DNA from: Chitinophaga qingshengii
Lineage (GTDB): Bacteria; Bacteroidota; Bacteroidia; Chitinophagales; Chitinophagaceae
NCBI RefSeq assembly: GCF_014529935.1
Contig: NZ_JACVFC010000006.1
Location: 371,075-435,074 of the forward strand
Direction of reading: 5' to 3'
Length of the DNA: 64,000 nt
Every line of letters starts with the position of its first letter. Within the stretch, counting starts at the first letter, position 1. The notes beneath the pieces are model-generated. The model made no database searches. It saw only the letters and a program-made list of their open reading frames with translations, and was not told where the DNA came from. Position numbers and translations under genes: made by a program. Shown piece by piece: positions 9,701 to 16,849 of the stretch.

Positions 9701-10126
9701 TTCTAGATCGGTAATGGTACCGGAGAAATCGGGTTTTGTCTTTTCCTGCGTGGGTTTGGGTGCTTCTTCCTGCAGCCCGGCCGTTTTCTTTTTCAGCAGT
9801 AAGGCAGTACCTTTCTGCAGTACGTCCATCGGCAAATCCTTCACCAGTAAACGAAGTATCTGTTCCGGCGTTTTGCCGGTTACCACCATCGGGGCGATCG
9901 TGTAGCCGTCTACTTCGTTTTTGTTGAAAGCGATACTGGCATTGGTTTTACTGCGAAGCAGTACCAGTGCCTGTTCCAGCGATTGTTTTTCAAATCGGAG
10001 AGAGAACTGCTGCTGTTGCTGCTGTGCCCTCATTGTCGTTGACTGCAATAATAATGCGGTCAACAACCATAGAAAAGCCAGGGACATAGTTATCCCGGAA
10101 CGTGCATCACGTCCATTAGTTTGCAT
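6746..10126 (-). CDS. SusC/RagA-family TonB-dependent transporter with STN domain (operon 1)
   Basis: This 1126-residue outer-membrane transporter has a signal region (about 14-35), an STN (secretin/TonB N-terminal) domain at about 40-112, a carboxypeptidase-D regulatory-like domain at about 134-210, a plug opening with LNEVVVVGYGSQRK, and a long beta-barrel ending in aromatic-rich sequence (FNFGLSITF). The STN domain is the part that talks to a FecR anti-sigma factor, and such a gene lies directly upstream with its ECF sigma factor. Import is energised by TonB-ExbBD. The run of Gln residues after the signal (QQQQQQ) is a small oddity. It pairs with the adjacent SusD. Confidence 0.95.
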   Translation of the reverse strand: MQTNGRDARSGITMSLAFLWLLTALLLQSTTMRAQQQQQQFSLRFEKQSLEQALVLLRSKTNASIAFNKNEVDGYTIAPMVVTGKTPEQILRLLVKDLPMDVLQKGTALLLKKKTAGLQEEAPKPTQEKTKPDFSGTITDLETGDPIPGAVVRVGGKSVVTKEGGEFSFQLSPGQYDVTVSHVSYNQQHSFIEVNGKRPVVLNLPMEITNSKLNEVVVVGYGSQRKVTLTGAVSSIKTKEIKQSAVSNLSNALVGRLPGLIARQSSGEPGANGSALFLRGKGTFAGSTSPLIMIDGVPRDGFEYIDPNEVESITILKDASATAIYGVRGANGVVLVTTRRGSDMSKPRVQLNVERAVQKPANMMKYLNSKDYFTLYREGLINDGRTADAAIYTDEYISRYDKSLNWPDSLEYDYLYPDVDWVDYMLKKQSPRTTVNLNVSGGNAKVRYFISGSYLDEGGIYAHTSDADGYDPQAWEKRFNFRSNVDIQISPWLRGELNLSTVVRKQNYPGPDAKDYFVNLRLTPSYISPVFNPDGSYAEVTGTNPYAQLVAKGYKRYYKFRQNGTAGVTADLRRITKGLSARVRFSYDAYNAGGFSRSTNYYSYTYQGQGNYQLKSTGQDFLNYETNTDGWSTVINPEFFVNYDRAYGKHNFSGLLLYRFSSKSERSDDAVGALPYRDQGVVSRIAYGYADKYFAEANFGYNGSENFAKGRRFGFFPSVSAAWVVSKEPFMAGTSKWLDLLKIRLSAGKVGNQDPGTRFAYQGRWNLSAGSYTFGDNYQNKMSTATEAVTGNPEVTWETALKYNAGLEVGLLDGFLSFTGDVFYEHRTGVYMNSAAMASGLMGLVTFPKINAGVVDNKGLELELTHRRRLNKNWYYEVKGMYTFAKNKIVDYLEVPMPERPWQSRIGRQINDIYTYISQGYFQSKEDIAKAASQSQFGVLQPGDIRYLDVNGDGVIDSYDQSYTGKNGEPTQIIGLSSQVQFKGFDLAMLFQGALGRWTSIRGYTMFGSNYEFRQIIEDYKGNYWTPDNPNAKYPRLMSQKNDNNTMASTHYLRSGDYLRLKNLEIGYTLPQRFTKRMKVAQTRIYANGNNLVTWDKLKLYDPEENDGSPTYPLMRTFNFGLSITF

Positions 10127-10196
10127 AACCAGAATTTATTTTAGAATAACGAATAGGTTCGCGGTTGCCTCCGGCGGAGGAGTGTTGGTTTTACTT

Positions 10197-11174
10197 TTAT
10201 TTGGATGAATAGATATTAATTTCCCGGTTACTGATTTGTTTATACTGAAGGTCGGTCAATGCGCAGAAGATCTCGATAATCTCCAGGGCCGACTGTTCTT
10301 TGCTAAAGTTGACATTGATGCCGGCACGAAGCGCTGCTGCATTCAGCTGACCGGTATGTATGGTTACATCATACTGGTGTTGCAACAGGGCGACCAGGTC
10401 CTGCACCTGCATATTTTCGTATACCCACTTCCCGTTTACCCAGTCTGTGAGGCCGCTGGTTTTTACGCTGTCCAGTCGTGTCAAGGTTCTTTGCTGATGA
10501 TCGTAGATAATGGCCTGTTGCGGTTTCAGCACCTGCATTTGGCTGTTACCCGAGCTCACGCCTACGCTACCGCTGACCACTGTAATGTTCGTTTTTCCGG
10601 TAGATGAATAACCATTGATATTAAAAGTGGTACCCAGGTCCTGTGTGACGATATCGTTGGCGGTGACAGTAAACGGCACAGCGGCATCATGTGTGACCGT
10701 AAACAGTGCTTCTCCCTGCAGGGTGACCCTCCTGTTTTGCCGGAAGTTTTTTGCATAACGTAGCACAGAGTTGGCATTGAGCCATACTTCCGAGTGGTCT
10801 GGTAATACCAGTTTTTGCACTTTTCCTTTGGGAGTGGTTACCACCACCCATTCCAGAGCGGACTTTTTTTGCCAGATGCGGCTTGCCCATATTCCGGCAC
10901 CAGCCATTACCGTTAGGAATATAACGGCAGCGGCTATCCGCTGTAATGGCCATATACGGCGGACTTTTTTATCCGCGCCGTCCATTTTCCGGTGGAGATT
11001 GTTCAGCAGCCGCCGCTGGTCTTGCCCGGTGAGTGTCATATCCGTCCGGGAAGTATCGCCGCCGGATTTAAACCAGGCTTCTACCTGCTGTTGCTCGGCA
11101 GGAGAACATTCTCCGGCAAGATATTTTTCCAGTAAGGACGGGAACGGTGATTGCGGCATATCAGATCGCTTCAA
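10197..11174 (-). CDS. FecR-family anti-sigma factor (operon 1)
   Basis: This 325-residue protein has a short cytoplasmic N-terminus (FPSLLEKYLAGECSPAEQQQVEAW), one transmembrane helix at about 80-100, a periplasmic FecR domain (about 115-205, with PDHSEVWLNANSVLRY and GEALFTV) and a C-terminal DUF4974-type domain (about 250-325). The N-terminus would bind the sigma factor encoded upstream, and the C-terminal domain would receive the signal from the STN domain of SusC. An alternative start is the ATG five codons in (MPQSPF). Order sigma, FecR, SusC, SusD is the classic cell-surface-signalling arrangement. Confidence 0.93.
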   Translation of the reverse strand: MKRSDMPQSPFPSLLEKYLAGECSPAEQQQVEAWFKSGGDTSRTDMTLTGQDQRRLLNNLHRKMDGADKKVRRIWPLQRIAAAVIFLTVMAGAGIWASRIWQKKSALEWVVVTTPKGKVQKLVLPDHSEVWLNANSVLRYAKNFRQNRRVTLQGEALFTVTHDAAVPFTVTANDIVTQDLGTTFNINGYSSTGKTNITVVSGSVGVSSGNSQMQVLKPQQAIIYDHQQRTLTRLDSVKTSGLTDWVNGKWVYENMQVQDLVALLQHQYDVTIHTGQLNAAALRAGINVNFSKEQSALEIIEIFCALTDLQYKQISNREINIYSSK

Positions 11175-11243
11175 TAGTATAGTGTATAAAAAAGGGCGAA
11201 AGGACTACCCGGGTCTAAAAAAAATTTTTCACCGGTACAGGTG

Positions 11244-11819
11244 TCAAAAAAAGAGAAAGTACAGACGGCCAACGGTAAGGCGTAAACGACGCCCTACCTT
11301 AGCCAGATGGTTTTTTACGGTATTGGGAGAAATATCCAGGATGGAAGCTATTTCCTTGACGCTTTTTTGTTCATCTGTATACAGGCTGTATACTTTTTTC
11401 ATCTGGGGTGGCAGCTGGCTCACCTCCTGGTTAAATACCGCCGCGGCCTGGTGCAGGCCGGCATCACCGGGCAGCACACAATCCAGCGGGAGGTCTTCCG
11501 CATCCGCATGTTCCAGCAGCAGGTCCAGGCTTTTGGGCAGCAGTGATTTGTTTTTCAGGTGACGGATCGTTTTGTAACGGGCTACACTGAAAAGATAATT
11601 GAATAACGAAGCCTGTATTTCGATCCGGTCACGTTTTACCCACAGGTCCAGGAATACTTCCTGGGCAATATCTTCCGCATCCTGCCGGGAATCTATCATT
11701 TTATAGATACTGGCGAAGATAGCCTGCACATGGCGGTGATAGATAGCATCAAAAGCATTTCTGTTGCCCTCACGGACAGACAGCCACAGGTCCATATCTA
11801 CGTTTTGCGGGAGGCTCAT
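11244..11819 (-). CDS. ECF-type RNA polymerase sigma factor (operon 1)
   Basis: This 191-residue protein has sigma region 2 (FDAIYHRHVQAIFASIYKM, then DAEDIAQEVFLDLW) and region 4 with a helix-turn-helix (VKEIASILDISPNTVKNHLAK). I chose the ATG at 11817-11819; an in-frame TTG three codons upstream overlaps the predicted promoter. It belongs to the Bacteroidota-specific ECF group that partners FecR anti-sigmas and controls SusC/SusD operons. It is the first gene of operon 1, and a promoter-like sequence lies directly in front of it. Confidence 0.93.
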   Translation of the reverse strand: MSLPQNVDMDLWLSVREGNRNAFDAIYHRHVQAIFASIYKMIDSRQDAEDIAQEVFLDLWVKRDRIEIQASLFNYLFSVARYKTIRHLKNKSLLPKSLDLLLEHADAEDLPLDCVLPGDAGLHQAAAVFNQEVSQLPPQMKKVYSLYTDEQKSVKEIASILDISPNTVKNHLAKVGRRLRLTVGRLYFLFF

Positions 11820-11825
11820 AGCACG

Positions 11826-11854
11826 CAAAAATATATCTGGTATATTACGCCAAT
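11826..11854 (-). promoter_or_regulatory. Promoter-like -33/-7 pair before ECF sigma gene (operon 1)
   Basis: On the minus strand the sequence reads ATTG, 17 bp, then TATTTTTG, a perfect match to the Bacteroidota -7 box TAnnTTTG. It ends 7 bp before the chosen start codon, so the leader would be very short. The other ECF gene in this window has the same arrangement. Spacing is slightly shorter than the usual 19 bp. Confidence 0.4.
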
Positions 11855-11982
11855 GTTAATAGTCAGCATTTGAATAGCAGCATTCTGGTTGAAATATCAT
11901 GATAACGTGGATTGTACAGTCGGATGAAAGTAGGGAGTTTGTATGATATAAGCAAATATGAAAAAATACGTATACTTATACT

Positions 11983-12606
11983 ATGGAAACAAAACGTCCT
12001 CGTCTTTACCCTGCCATCCTTTCCCTGTTGGGATGGTTTGCTGTGATAGCCCAGTATTATCTGATGATTAAAAACGGGAGCTTACCAGCAGGGGAACTGA
12101 CTATTCGTTTTTTCAGCTATTTCACCATTTTAACCAACCTGCTGGTGGCGATCTGTAACACCGCACTGTGGCTGTATCCCGGCGATCATTTCTTTTCCCG
12201 CACCGGTACCCAAACGGCCATCACCGTATACATCCTGGTAGTGGGGCTTATTTATAATGCCGTACTGCGTTGGTTATGGCAGCCACAAGGTTTACAGTGG
12301 CTGGTGGACGAGCTGCTGCATAGTGTGATACCGGTGTTGTTTCTTTTATATTGGGCGTTGTTTGCCGCCCGGCGGCGGATGGCTTGGAACCAGTGCTGGG
12401 CATGGCTATGGTACCCTGCCATTTATTTTGCGTTTATCCTGGGGAGAGGCGCTTTCACCGGCTTTTATCCCTATCCGTTCATTGAGGTGAACAAGATAGG
12501 GATCACGCAGGCGCTGATTAATGCGCTGGGCATTGCCGGTGTGTTTTTATTATTATCACTGTTGTTCATTTGGATCAGCAGGTATCTTACCGCAGCTCAA
12601 AAGTAA
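11983..12606 (+). CDS. Pr6Pr-family integral membrane protein
   Basis: This 207-residue protein has about six hydrophobic segments and the sequence pattern of the Pr6Pr family (relatives of eukaryotic AIG1/FAR-17a proteins). Recognisable blocks are LGWFAVIAQYYLMI, FFSYFTILTNLLVAICN and VDELLHSVIPVLFLLYW, where conserved Thr and His residues lie. Eukaryotic relatives hydrolyse fatty-acid esters of hydroxy fatty acids; bacterial members have no established role. Its last 20 bp overlap the 3' end of the convergent hydrolase gene, so the two mRNAs are complementary at their ends. Confidence 0.75.
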   Translation: METKRPRLYPAILSLLGWFAVIAQYYLMIKNGSLPAGELTIRFFSYFTILTNLLVAICNTALWLYPGDHFFSRTGTQTAITVYILVVGLIYNAVLRWLWQPQGLQWLVDELLHSVIPVLFLLYWALFAARRRMAWNQCWAWLWYPAIYFAFILGRGAFTGFYPYPFIEVNKIGITQALINALGIAGVFLLLSLLFIWISRYLTAAQK

Positions 12607-13612
12607 CCAGCAGGGCTTTGTGGTCAGTAGGCCATACGCCCTGCGGCGCCACCAACTTATCTTTAGTCTTCTCCTCCTGCATAGCGCCATATACTACGGA
12701 AGCACGGGGACCTACGAGGGCTGCATCTTTCAGCTTTATTCTTTTATCGGGCCGGAAGAACACAAAATCGATCCGGTCGCGGTCATCCGCCTCCGGCGCC
12801 CAGGCCAGTTTATTTATGGGCACAGCGGGATTGCCGGCGGGGAAAGTGAATCCCGGATGGGTCACCGGGTCGGGATACAGCTGGCGGTAAGCATCTGTAA
12901 AACCGTCTTTTTCCAGCGCCAGGGTTACATTCCATGGGATGATGGCACCGTGGTGGTCAAAGCGGTCTTTGGTGGCGGCGGTCCAGTCGCGATGCGACGG
13001 TTCGTTGAAATCGCCGCCCAGTATCACCAGGCTGCCTTTAGCCGTTTCTTTTTGGGCATCCGCCAGGAATAATGCGATTTCCTCATCCCGCTGAGAGGCA
13101 CGGTTATCGGCCAGCACGCTGTCCGCGTTGGCGACCGGCGCCGGCAGTTTTTTCCAGCTGCTGCTATGATAACCGCGGGGCAGGTAATTGGCCGCGTGTA
13201 AATAATCGAGATGCGCCGTATATACGGCCACGTTATAACCATCTACCCGGATCACCGCTTTATATACAGAACCATGGTCATCTTTTTCCGGGCTTATCGT
13301 TTCAAAATGTTGTATAGGAAAAGCCGACAGGATACCTGAATCATAACTGTATTCCGCATAAAAAGTACGGCCGCGTTTGGCCAGCGCTTCCCTGATCCGG
13401 TCGCAGAAGCGGGTTTGTTTGTAGTTACGTACCTCGCTGAAAGTGATGATATCCGCGCCGGTATGGATGATTTCATCGGCGATTGCCTCAAAGCCGCCCG
13501 GGACCACGGTGCCTTCCTGCCAGATATTGAACTGTAATACTTTTAACGTGGTGGCCGCCTGCGCCTGCCAGGAAAGCAGCAGGAGCAGCAATGGTAAAGT
13601 CCATTTCATCAT
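12587..13612 (-). CDS. Secreted endonuclease/exonuclease/phosphatase-family hydrolase
   Basis: This 341-residue protein has a signal peptide (MMKWTLPLLLLLLSWQAQA) and an exonuclease-endonuclease-phosphatase fold. Diagnostic pieces are KVLQFNIW near the start, TFSEVRNY (metal-binding Glu), AHLDYLH, LGGDFNEPSH (Asp/Asn of the active site), DRIDFVFF and the terminal WPTDHKALLVTF (catalytic Asp-His). The family includes DNase I, sphingomyelinases and inositol phosphatases. A secreted member may act on nucleic acids or phosphoesters; the substrate is not evident. One copy of the 13-bp repeat found around the XRE gene lies 57-69 bp upstream of its start, suggesting shared control. Confidence 0.87.
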   Translation of the reverse strand: MMKWTLPLLLLLLSWQAQAATTLKVLQFNIWQEGTVVPGGFEAIADEIIHTGADIITFSEVRNYKQTRFCDRIREALAKRGRTFYAEYSYDSGILSAFPIQHFETISPEKDDHGSVYKAVIRVDGYNVAVYTAHLDYLHAANYLPRGYHSSSWKKLPAPVANADSVLADNRASQRDEEIALFLADAQKETAKGSLVILGGDFNEPSHRDWTAATKDRFDHHGAIIPWNVTLALEKDGFTDAYRQLYPDPVTHPGFTFPAGNPAVPINKLAWAPEADDRDRIDFVFFRPDKRIKLKDAALVGPRASVVYGAMQEEKTKDKLVAPQGVWPTDHKALLVTFELR

Positions 13613-13640
13613 ATGTTCACTGTTTGGGATAAAAATACGG

Positions 13641-13663
13641 TTTTGAGATAAAAAATCTCAAAA
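13641..13663. repeat. 9-bp inverted repeat with A-only loop upstream of the hydrolase gene
   Basis: TTTTGAGAT (13641-13649) and ATCTCAAAA (13655-13663) form a perfect stem around five A residues. It lies between the hydrolase start codon and repeat copy R1. It could be an operator for the hydrolase gene or a weak terminator for the XRE gene read from the right. Confidence 0.5.
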
Positions 13664-13668
13664 TAATT

Positions 13669-13690
13669 AATCACCTATAGGAGAGTGATT
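13669..13690. promoter_or_regulatory. Copy R1 of the AATCACCTATAGG repeat (putative operator)
   Basis: Positions 13669-13681 match the other two copies exactly over 13 bp. Here the copy is also flanked to make an inverted repeat, AATCAC, 10 bp, GTGATT. It lies between the XRE stop codon and the start of the downstream hydrolase gene, both on the minus strand. Confidence 0.6.
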
Positions 13691-13718
13691 GTTTTTTTCC
13701 CTTAACTTAGTAATGAAG

Positions 13719-13946
13719 TTATAATGGCTTCTTTGGCATGAAGTCCTGCGGGCTGCACTGCAGAATATGCGCCAGTTCATTGAGGTGTTTGATATTATAA
13801 TGGGAAGGATAATGAGCGCTTTCTACTTTACCAATAAACCCGACGGACATACCTAGCTCATTGGCAAGATCTGCCTGAGATAAGTTCATCATCAGTCTTT
13901 TTTCTTTGACTTTCTGAATGACGTATAAATCAATTTTGCTCTTCAT
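13719..13946 (-). CDS. Small XRE-family helix-turn-helix regulator
   Basis: This 75-residue protein is almost entirely one Cro/C1-type HTH domain: LSQADLANELGMSVGFIGKV is the recognition unit, followed by helices ending LAHILQCSPQDFM. I chose the ATG at 13944-13946; an in-frame GTG two codons earlier lies inside repeat copy R2. The size resembles controller proteins and phage repressors. Three exact copies of a 13-bp sequence with a palindromic core flank the gene, one touching its start codon, so autoregulation is likely. It is divergent from two plus-strand genes of unknown function. Confidence 0.88.
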   Translation of the reverse strand: MKSKIDLYVIQKVKEKRLMMNLSQADLANELGMSVGFIGKVESAHYPSHYNIKHLNELAHILQCSPQDFMPKKPL

Positions 13947-13959
13947 AATCACCTATAGG
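13947..13959. promoter_or_regulatory. Copy R2 of the AATCACCTATAGG repeat (putative operator)
   Basis: It matches R1 and R3 over 13 bp and abuts the XRE start codon. On the minus strand it occupies the ribosome-binding region of the XRE mRNA, so binding could block both transcription and translation. Confidence 0.65.
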
Positions 13960-13994
13960 AAAGTATGAAGTTCGGGAAGCTCCGACAAAACAAC

Positions 13995-14007
13995 AATCAC
14001 CTATAGG
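13995..14007. promoter_or_regulatory. Copy R3 of the AATCACCTATAGG repeat (putative operator)
   Basis: It matches R1 and R2 over 13 bp, 48 bp from R2 and 21 bp upstream of the next plus-strand start codon. In this copy the core is a perfect 10-bp palindrome (ACCTATAGGT), as expected for a dimeric HTH protein. Confidence 0.65.
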
Positions 14008-14027
14008 TAAGTAATAAAAATTACATC

Positions 14028-14270
14028 ATGAAAAAAACCGATATTAGTTTTTGGCAAAAGGGTTTTAAAGGCATCGCCCATGGCGGATTTCATATTTCAC
14101 CAGGGCATTTATTCCGTTTCATGGACCTTTGTGAAGCAAAAGGCATCCAGGTGGTTGGCATCCGTTCCCATCCAGTAGCCAATACGCTGGAATGTATACT
14201 GCTGGAGAATGAGGCTTATCTCGCTTTCTTTGGGGATCATCGTGAGGAATCATGGTATTTGTTGTCCTGA
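14028..14270 (+). CDS. 80-residue protein of unknown function next to XRE regulator
   Basis: The protein reads MKKTDISFWQKGFKGIAHGG at its start and ends REESWYLLS. It has no signal peptide or membrane helix and looks like a small soluble alpha/beta protein. I do not recognise a family. Repeat copy R3 lies just upstream, so the XRE protein probably controls it. Its stop codon is 19 bp before the DUF4262 gene, suggesting a two-gene transcript. Confidence 0.6.
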   Translation: MKKTDISFWQKGFKGIAHGGFHISPGHLFRFMDLCEAKGIQVVGIRSHPVANTLECILLENEAYLAFFGDHREESWYLLS

Positions 14271-14289
14271 TTATCAGTACATTTATATC

Positions 14290-15018
14290 ATGTCCAATGA
14301 TCACTGCTCCCCCATCACCCGGGAAAACATACAGGAAAATATTGATCAATACGGCTGCTTTATTGTGCAGGTGCCGGAAGATGACTATTCTCCCTCTTTT
14401 GCCTATACAGTTGGGCTACATCAACGGTTCGGCCATCCCGAAATCATTTGTTTTGGCTTACCCCTGCAACTGATGGGCGACCTGTTAAACAACGCCTGTG
14501 AAGAAATCAGGCAAGGTGCGTCTTTTACAACGGATACTCCCTATGATGAATTTCTGAACAATCATCCGGTTCGCTTTTTAGGGGTGGACCAGGCCTACTA
14601 TCCTTATTACCCTGCGGTGGGCTGTTATTTCTATTTAACGCAGCAGTTCCCCGTTTTGCAAATGGTATGGCCGGACAAACAGTCGCTATTTCCCTGGGAG
14701 ACCGGATTTAACCCCAATTTACTCCGTAAACAACCCCTATTGGACCGGAATACCGATTTTATGTTCCAGGAAGAAAGGAACCTGGGCGTATTTACCACGC
14801 GGCAGGTACTGGAAGGCAAGCCTATTTTATACGTGTATCACGATGAAGAAGGCGACTGGCAATTTCATAGTGAACAGCAACCTATAGAGGAAGATGTCCG
14901 GCTGGTAGCGCTTGCGCAGATTGTAAAGATAGATCCCGGCATAGTGGAACTGCATCAGTTATCCTACGGGCAACATGCCACCCGCGCCACTCCGGAAGAT
15001 GCATGGGAACGCTCATAA
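14290..15018 (+). CDS. DUF4262-domain protein
   Basis: This 242-residue protein starts at ATG 14290, right before MSNDHCSPITRENIQENID; longer in-frame starts run through the preceding gene and are less likely. The first half matches DUF4262, with GCFIVQVPEDD, FAYTVGLHQRFGHPEIICFG and the DxAYYPYYPA block. The second half (about 135-242) includes FTTRQVLEGKPILYVYHDEEG, DWQFHSEQ and a C-terminal region that may be a second domain. DUF4262 is widespread and uncharacterised. It follows the 80-residue gene closely and its last 6 bp overlap the convergent gene. Confidence 0.78.
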   Translation: MSNDHCSPITRENIQENIDQYGCFIVQVPEDDYSPSFAYTVGLHQRFGHPEIICFGLPLQLMGDLLNNACEEIRQGASFTTDTPYDEFLNNHPVRFLGVDQAYYPYYPAVGCYFYLTQQFPVLQMVWPDKQSLFPWETGFNPNLLRKQPLLDRNTDFMFQEERNLGVFTTRQVLEGKPILYVYHDEEGDWQFHSEQQPIEEDVRLVALAQIVKIDPGIVELHQLSYGQHATRATPEDAWERS

Positions 15019-15387
15019 CTTTCTCCGGAAATTCTTTGCCAGTCCGAATTCCCCATTGATATATTTCCCCGACTTCCCGGGAGCGTAACTTTCAAAATAC
15101 ATTCCGAGCGCAGCAGGATTTCTCTTTACAAAAACCATAAAACGCCGGTGAAATTTGCTTTGGTGGTAGTCTCCCAGTTCCCGGTAACTCAACCAATAGC
15201 TGACCATCACGATCTGCACAGGGCTCACCAGTGCAGGAATACACTCATAAGCGCCATAATGCTGTTTTACAGAACGGATAATACCGGGCAGATTAAGCCA
15301 CAGCCAGCAAAAACCTTTCAGGCTCCGCGCCCGGATACTGTTTACAAACGCCACGGTTTCCCCGTTGGTAACATCTACTTCGTACAT
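15013..15387 (-). CDS. DUF4188-like / antibiotic-monooxygenase-fold protein (tentative)
   Basis: The 124-residue protein has a central block VMVSYWLSYRELGDYHQSK and a C-terminal block YFESYAPGKSGKYINGEFGL. This arrangement recalls DUF4188 and spheroidene-monooxygenase-like proteins, small ferredoxin-fold members of the ABM group. It is 3 bp from the end of the DoxX-like gene upstream, so the two are likely co-transcribed. No catalytic residues can be assigned with confidence. Confidence 0.5.
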   Translation of the reverse strand: MYEVDVTNGETVAFVNSIRARSLKGFCWLWLNLPGIIRSVKQHYGAYECIPALVSPVQIVMVSYWLSYRELGDYHQSKFHRRFMVFVKRNPAALGMYFESYAPGKSGKYINGEFGLAKNFRRKL

Positions 15388-15390
15388 ACG

Positions 15391-15843
15391 CTACCGTTTG
15401 ATGGAGAAAAAATAAACCCAGGCGATAAACAACAATTGTTCAGGTACCCTGAACCAGAGATAAGCCAGTCCCGGCCCGTCAAACGTGGCTTTTCCCAGGT
15501 TCACGTGTTTAACGGCAGCGTATATATTAGCCGGAAAAATGAGCACCAAAAAGAGAATGAGGATAATGCCCGTCTTCTCCCGCTGGGCAGGTACCATCAG
15601 CAGGATACCCATGACGATTTCCATCACCCCGGTGACATAAATCATCTCCGTTTTTAACGGTATCCCCGGAGGTAACATCATCGTCATACCTTTAGGAAAA
15701 AGGAAATGCCCCAGCGCCGTAAAACATAACATACAGCACATACCCAGGTTACCGCTGAGAATAAACTGCCAGCTACCCGTGATGAGTTTGGATACCAGCA
15801 AGGTCACCGCAAATACTGCAATCAGAATGATAATAGGTTTCAT
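15391..15843 (-). CDS. DoxX-like small integral membrane protein
   Basis: This 150-residue protein has four hydrophobic segments typical of DoxX-like proteins, with the family-like block MLCFTALGHFLFPKGMTMML and a C-terminal LWFRVPEQLLFIAWVYFF. I chose ATG 15841-15843 over an in-frame upstream start because the hydrophobic first helix begins directly after it. DoxX-like proteins have been linked to redox or thiol stress in a few bacteria, but most have no known role. It is probably co-transcribed with the downstream gene (3-bp gap) and lies just after the Crp/Fnr regulator gene. Confidence 0.75.
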   Translation of the reverse strand: MKPIIILIAVFAVTLLVSKLITGSWQFILSGNLGMCCMLCFTALGHFLFPKGMTMMLPPGIPLKTEMIYVTGVMEIVMGILLMVPAQREKTGIILILFLVLIFPANIYAAVKHVNLGKATFDGPGLAYLWFRVPEQLLFIAWVYFFSIKR

Positions 15844-15908
15844 GTAATGGTGTGTCTTTTGTCTGGTACAAAATTCTGCCATCCTACTCCCCCGGCAAAT
15901 GATGTATG

Positions 15909-16490
15909 TTAGTTTCCGGCGTGTTGCTTCCGGATACGGCTCAGGCTCTCCGGCTGGATGCCCAGGTAAGAAGACAGGTGTTTTACGGAAATTTGCCGTA
16001 CCAGTGCCGGGTTACGCTCCAGTAAGGCTACATAACGCTGCTCCGCCGTCAGGGAAAGCAGGTCCATTTCTTTTTTTAACCTCCTGATATACTGATATTC
16101 CGCTATGAGTCGGCCTATCCGTTCCCCATGGTGATATTTGTTGTAAAACTCCTGCAGAAAACGAAAGGGAATAGCGATCACTTTTGCATCTGCCAGCAGT
16201 TCCATAAAAATAGTACTGGGCTCCCGGGTAATCAGGGAATAGTAGGCAGTTACCATCTCCCCTTCAAAATGAAAATCGACTGTAAACTCTTTGCCGCCTT
16301 TGATAAAGTAGTTACGGGTAGCGCCTTTACAAAGGAAATAGATATAATTCTCCACCTGGCCTTCGCGGGTCAGGTAGTCTCCTTTTTGATATTTTTTGAT
16401 GATGAGTGTAGCCGCGAAATCCTCCCATTCCGCCGGGGAAAGCGGATAGAATTTGTAGAGCGCTTGTTGGAAGGTGTGGAGGTCTGTCAT
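15909..16490 (-). CDS. Crp/Fnr-family transcriptional regulator
   Basis: This 193-residue protein has an N-terminal cyclic-nucleotide-binding fold (about 25-120, with YQKGDYLTREGQVENYIYFL and FTVDFHFEGEMV) and a C-terminal winged HTH (about 160-190, HLSSYLGIQPESLSRIRK). There are no Cys clusters of the Fnr type, so it is not an iron-sulfur oxygen sensor. This compact type is very common in Chitinophagaceae and often sits beside the gene it controls; here the DoxX-like gene follows on the same strand. Its start codon overlaps the stop of the small gene upstream by 4 bp. Confidence 0.9.
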   Translation of the reverse strand: MTDLHTFQQALYKFYPLSPAEWEDFAATLIIKKYQKGDYLTREGQVENYIYFLCKGATRNYFIKGGKEFTVDFHFEGEMVTAYYSLITREPSTIFMELLADAKVIAIPFRFLQEFYNKYHHGERIGRLIAEYQYIRRLKKEMDLLSLTAEQRYVALLERNPALVRQISVKHLSSYLGIQPESLSRIRKQHAGN

Positions 16491-16756
16491 CTTTTGGGGA
16501 TATGTATAACTTCTCCTTTTTTAAACTCCCTAAGTCGTGACTCGGATTCGATTTTTACAATTTTTTCTATCCTTCCATCCGTATATTCCCGCACCACCCA
16601 TTTTTCTTTGAGATAAGTTACAGGTAATCCCAATGCTTTATTCTCATTAATAGCATTAGCGGCAGCCCTCTTACCAATCATCTCAAAAAACTGGTAATCC
16701 GACGAATCCTCAAAGTCACCCAAATCATATAATTCGAATCTAATATCATTTGACAT
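16487..16756 (-). CDS. 89-residue protein of unknown function overlapping the Crp/Fnr gene
   Basis: The protein is charged and probably soluble, with EMIGKRAAANAINENKALGL followed by a PVTYLKEKWVVREYTDGRIE segment. That second segment resembles a widespread short motif (LP.TY...G..V...PDG) seen in small, antitoxin-like proteins, but I would not call it an antitoxin. Its last 4 bp overlap the start of the Crp/Fnr gene, a pattern that suggests translational coupling. Confidence 0.6.
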   Translation of the reverse strand: MSNDIRFELYDLGDFEDSSDYQFFEMIGKRAAANAINENKALGLPVTYLKEKWVVREYTDGRIEKIVKIESESRLREFKKGEVIHIPKR

Positions 16757-16849
16757 ATTCTAAATAATGTGTCACTAAAATTACCTGTTTTGAAAGAAAG
16801 GAACAAGTATTCAGTACAAGAATGTCAACATAAATTAGTATAATACGGT

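Noticed and set aside
13719..14270. Restriction-modification controller or toxin-antitoxin system around the XRE gene
   Set aside because: No methylase, endonuclease of restriction type or known toxin fold is encoded nearby; only the regulator and repeats are supported.
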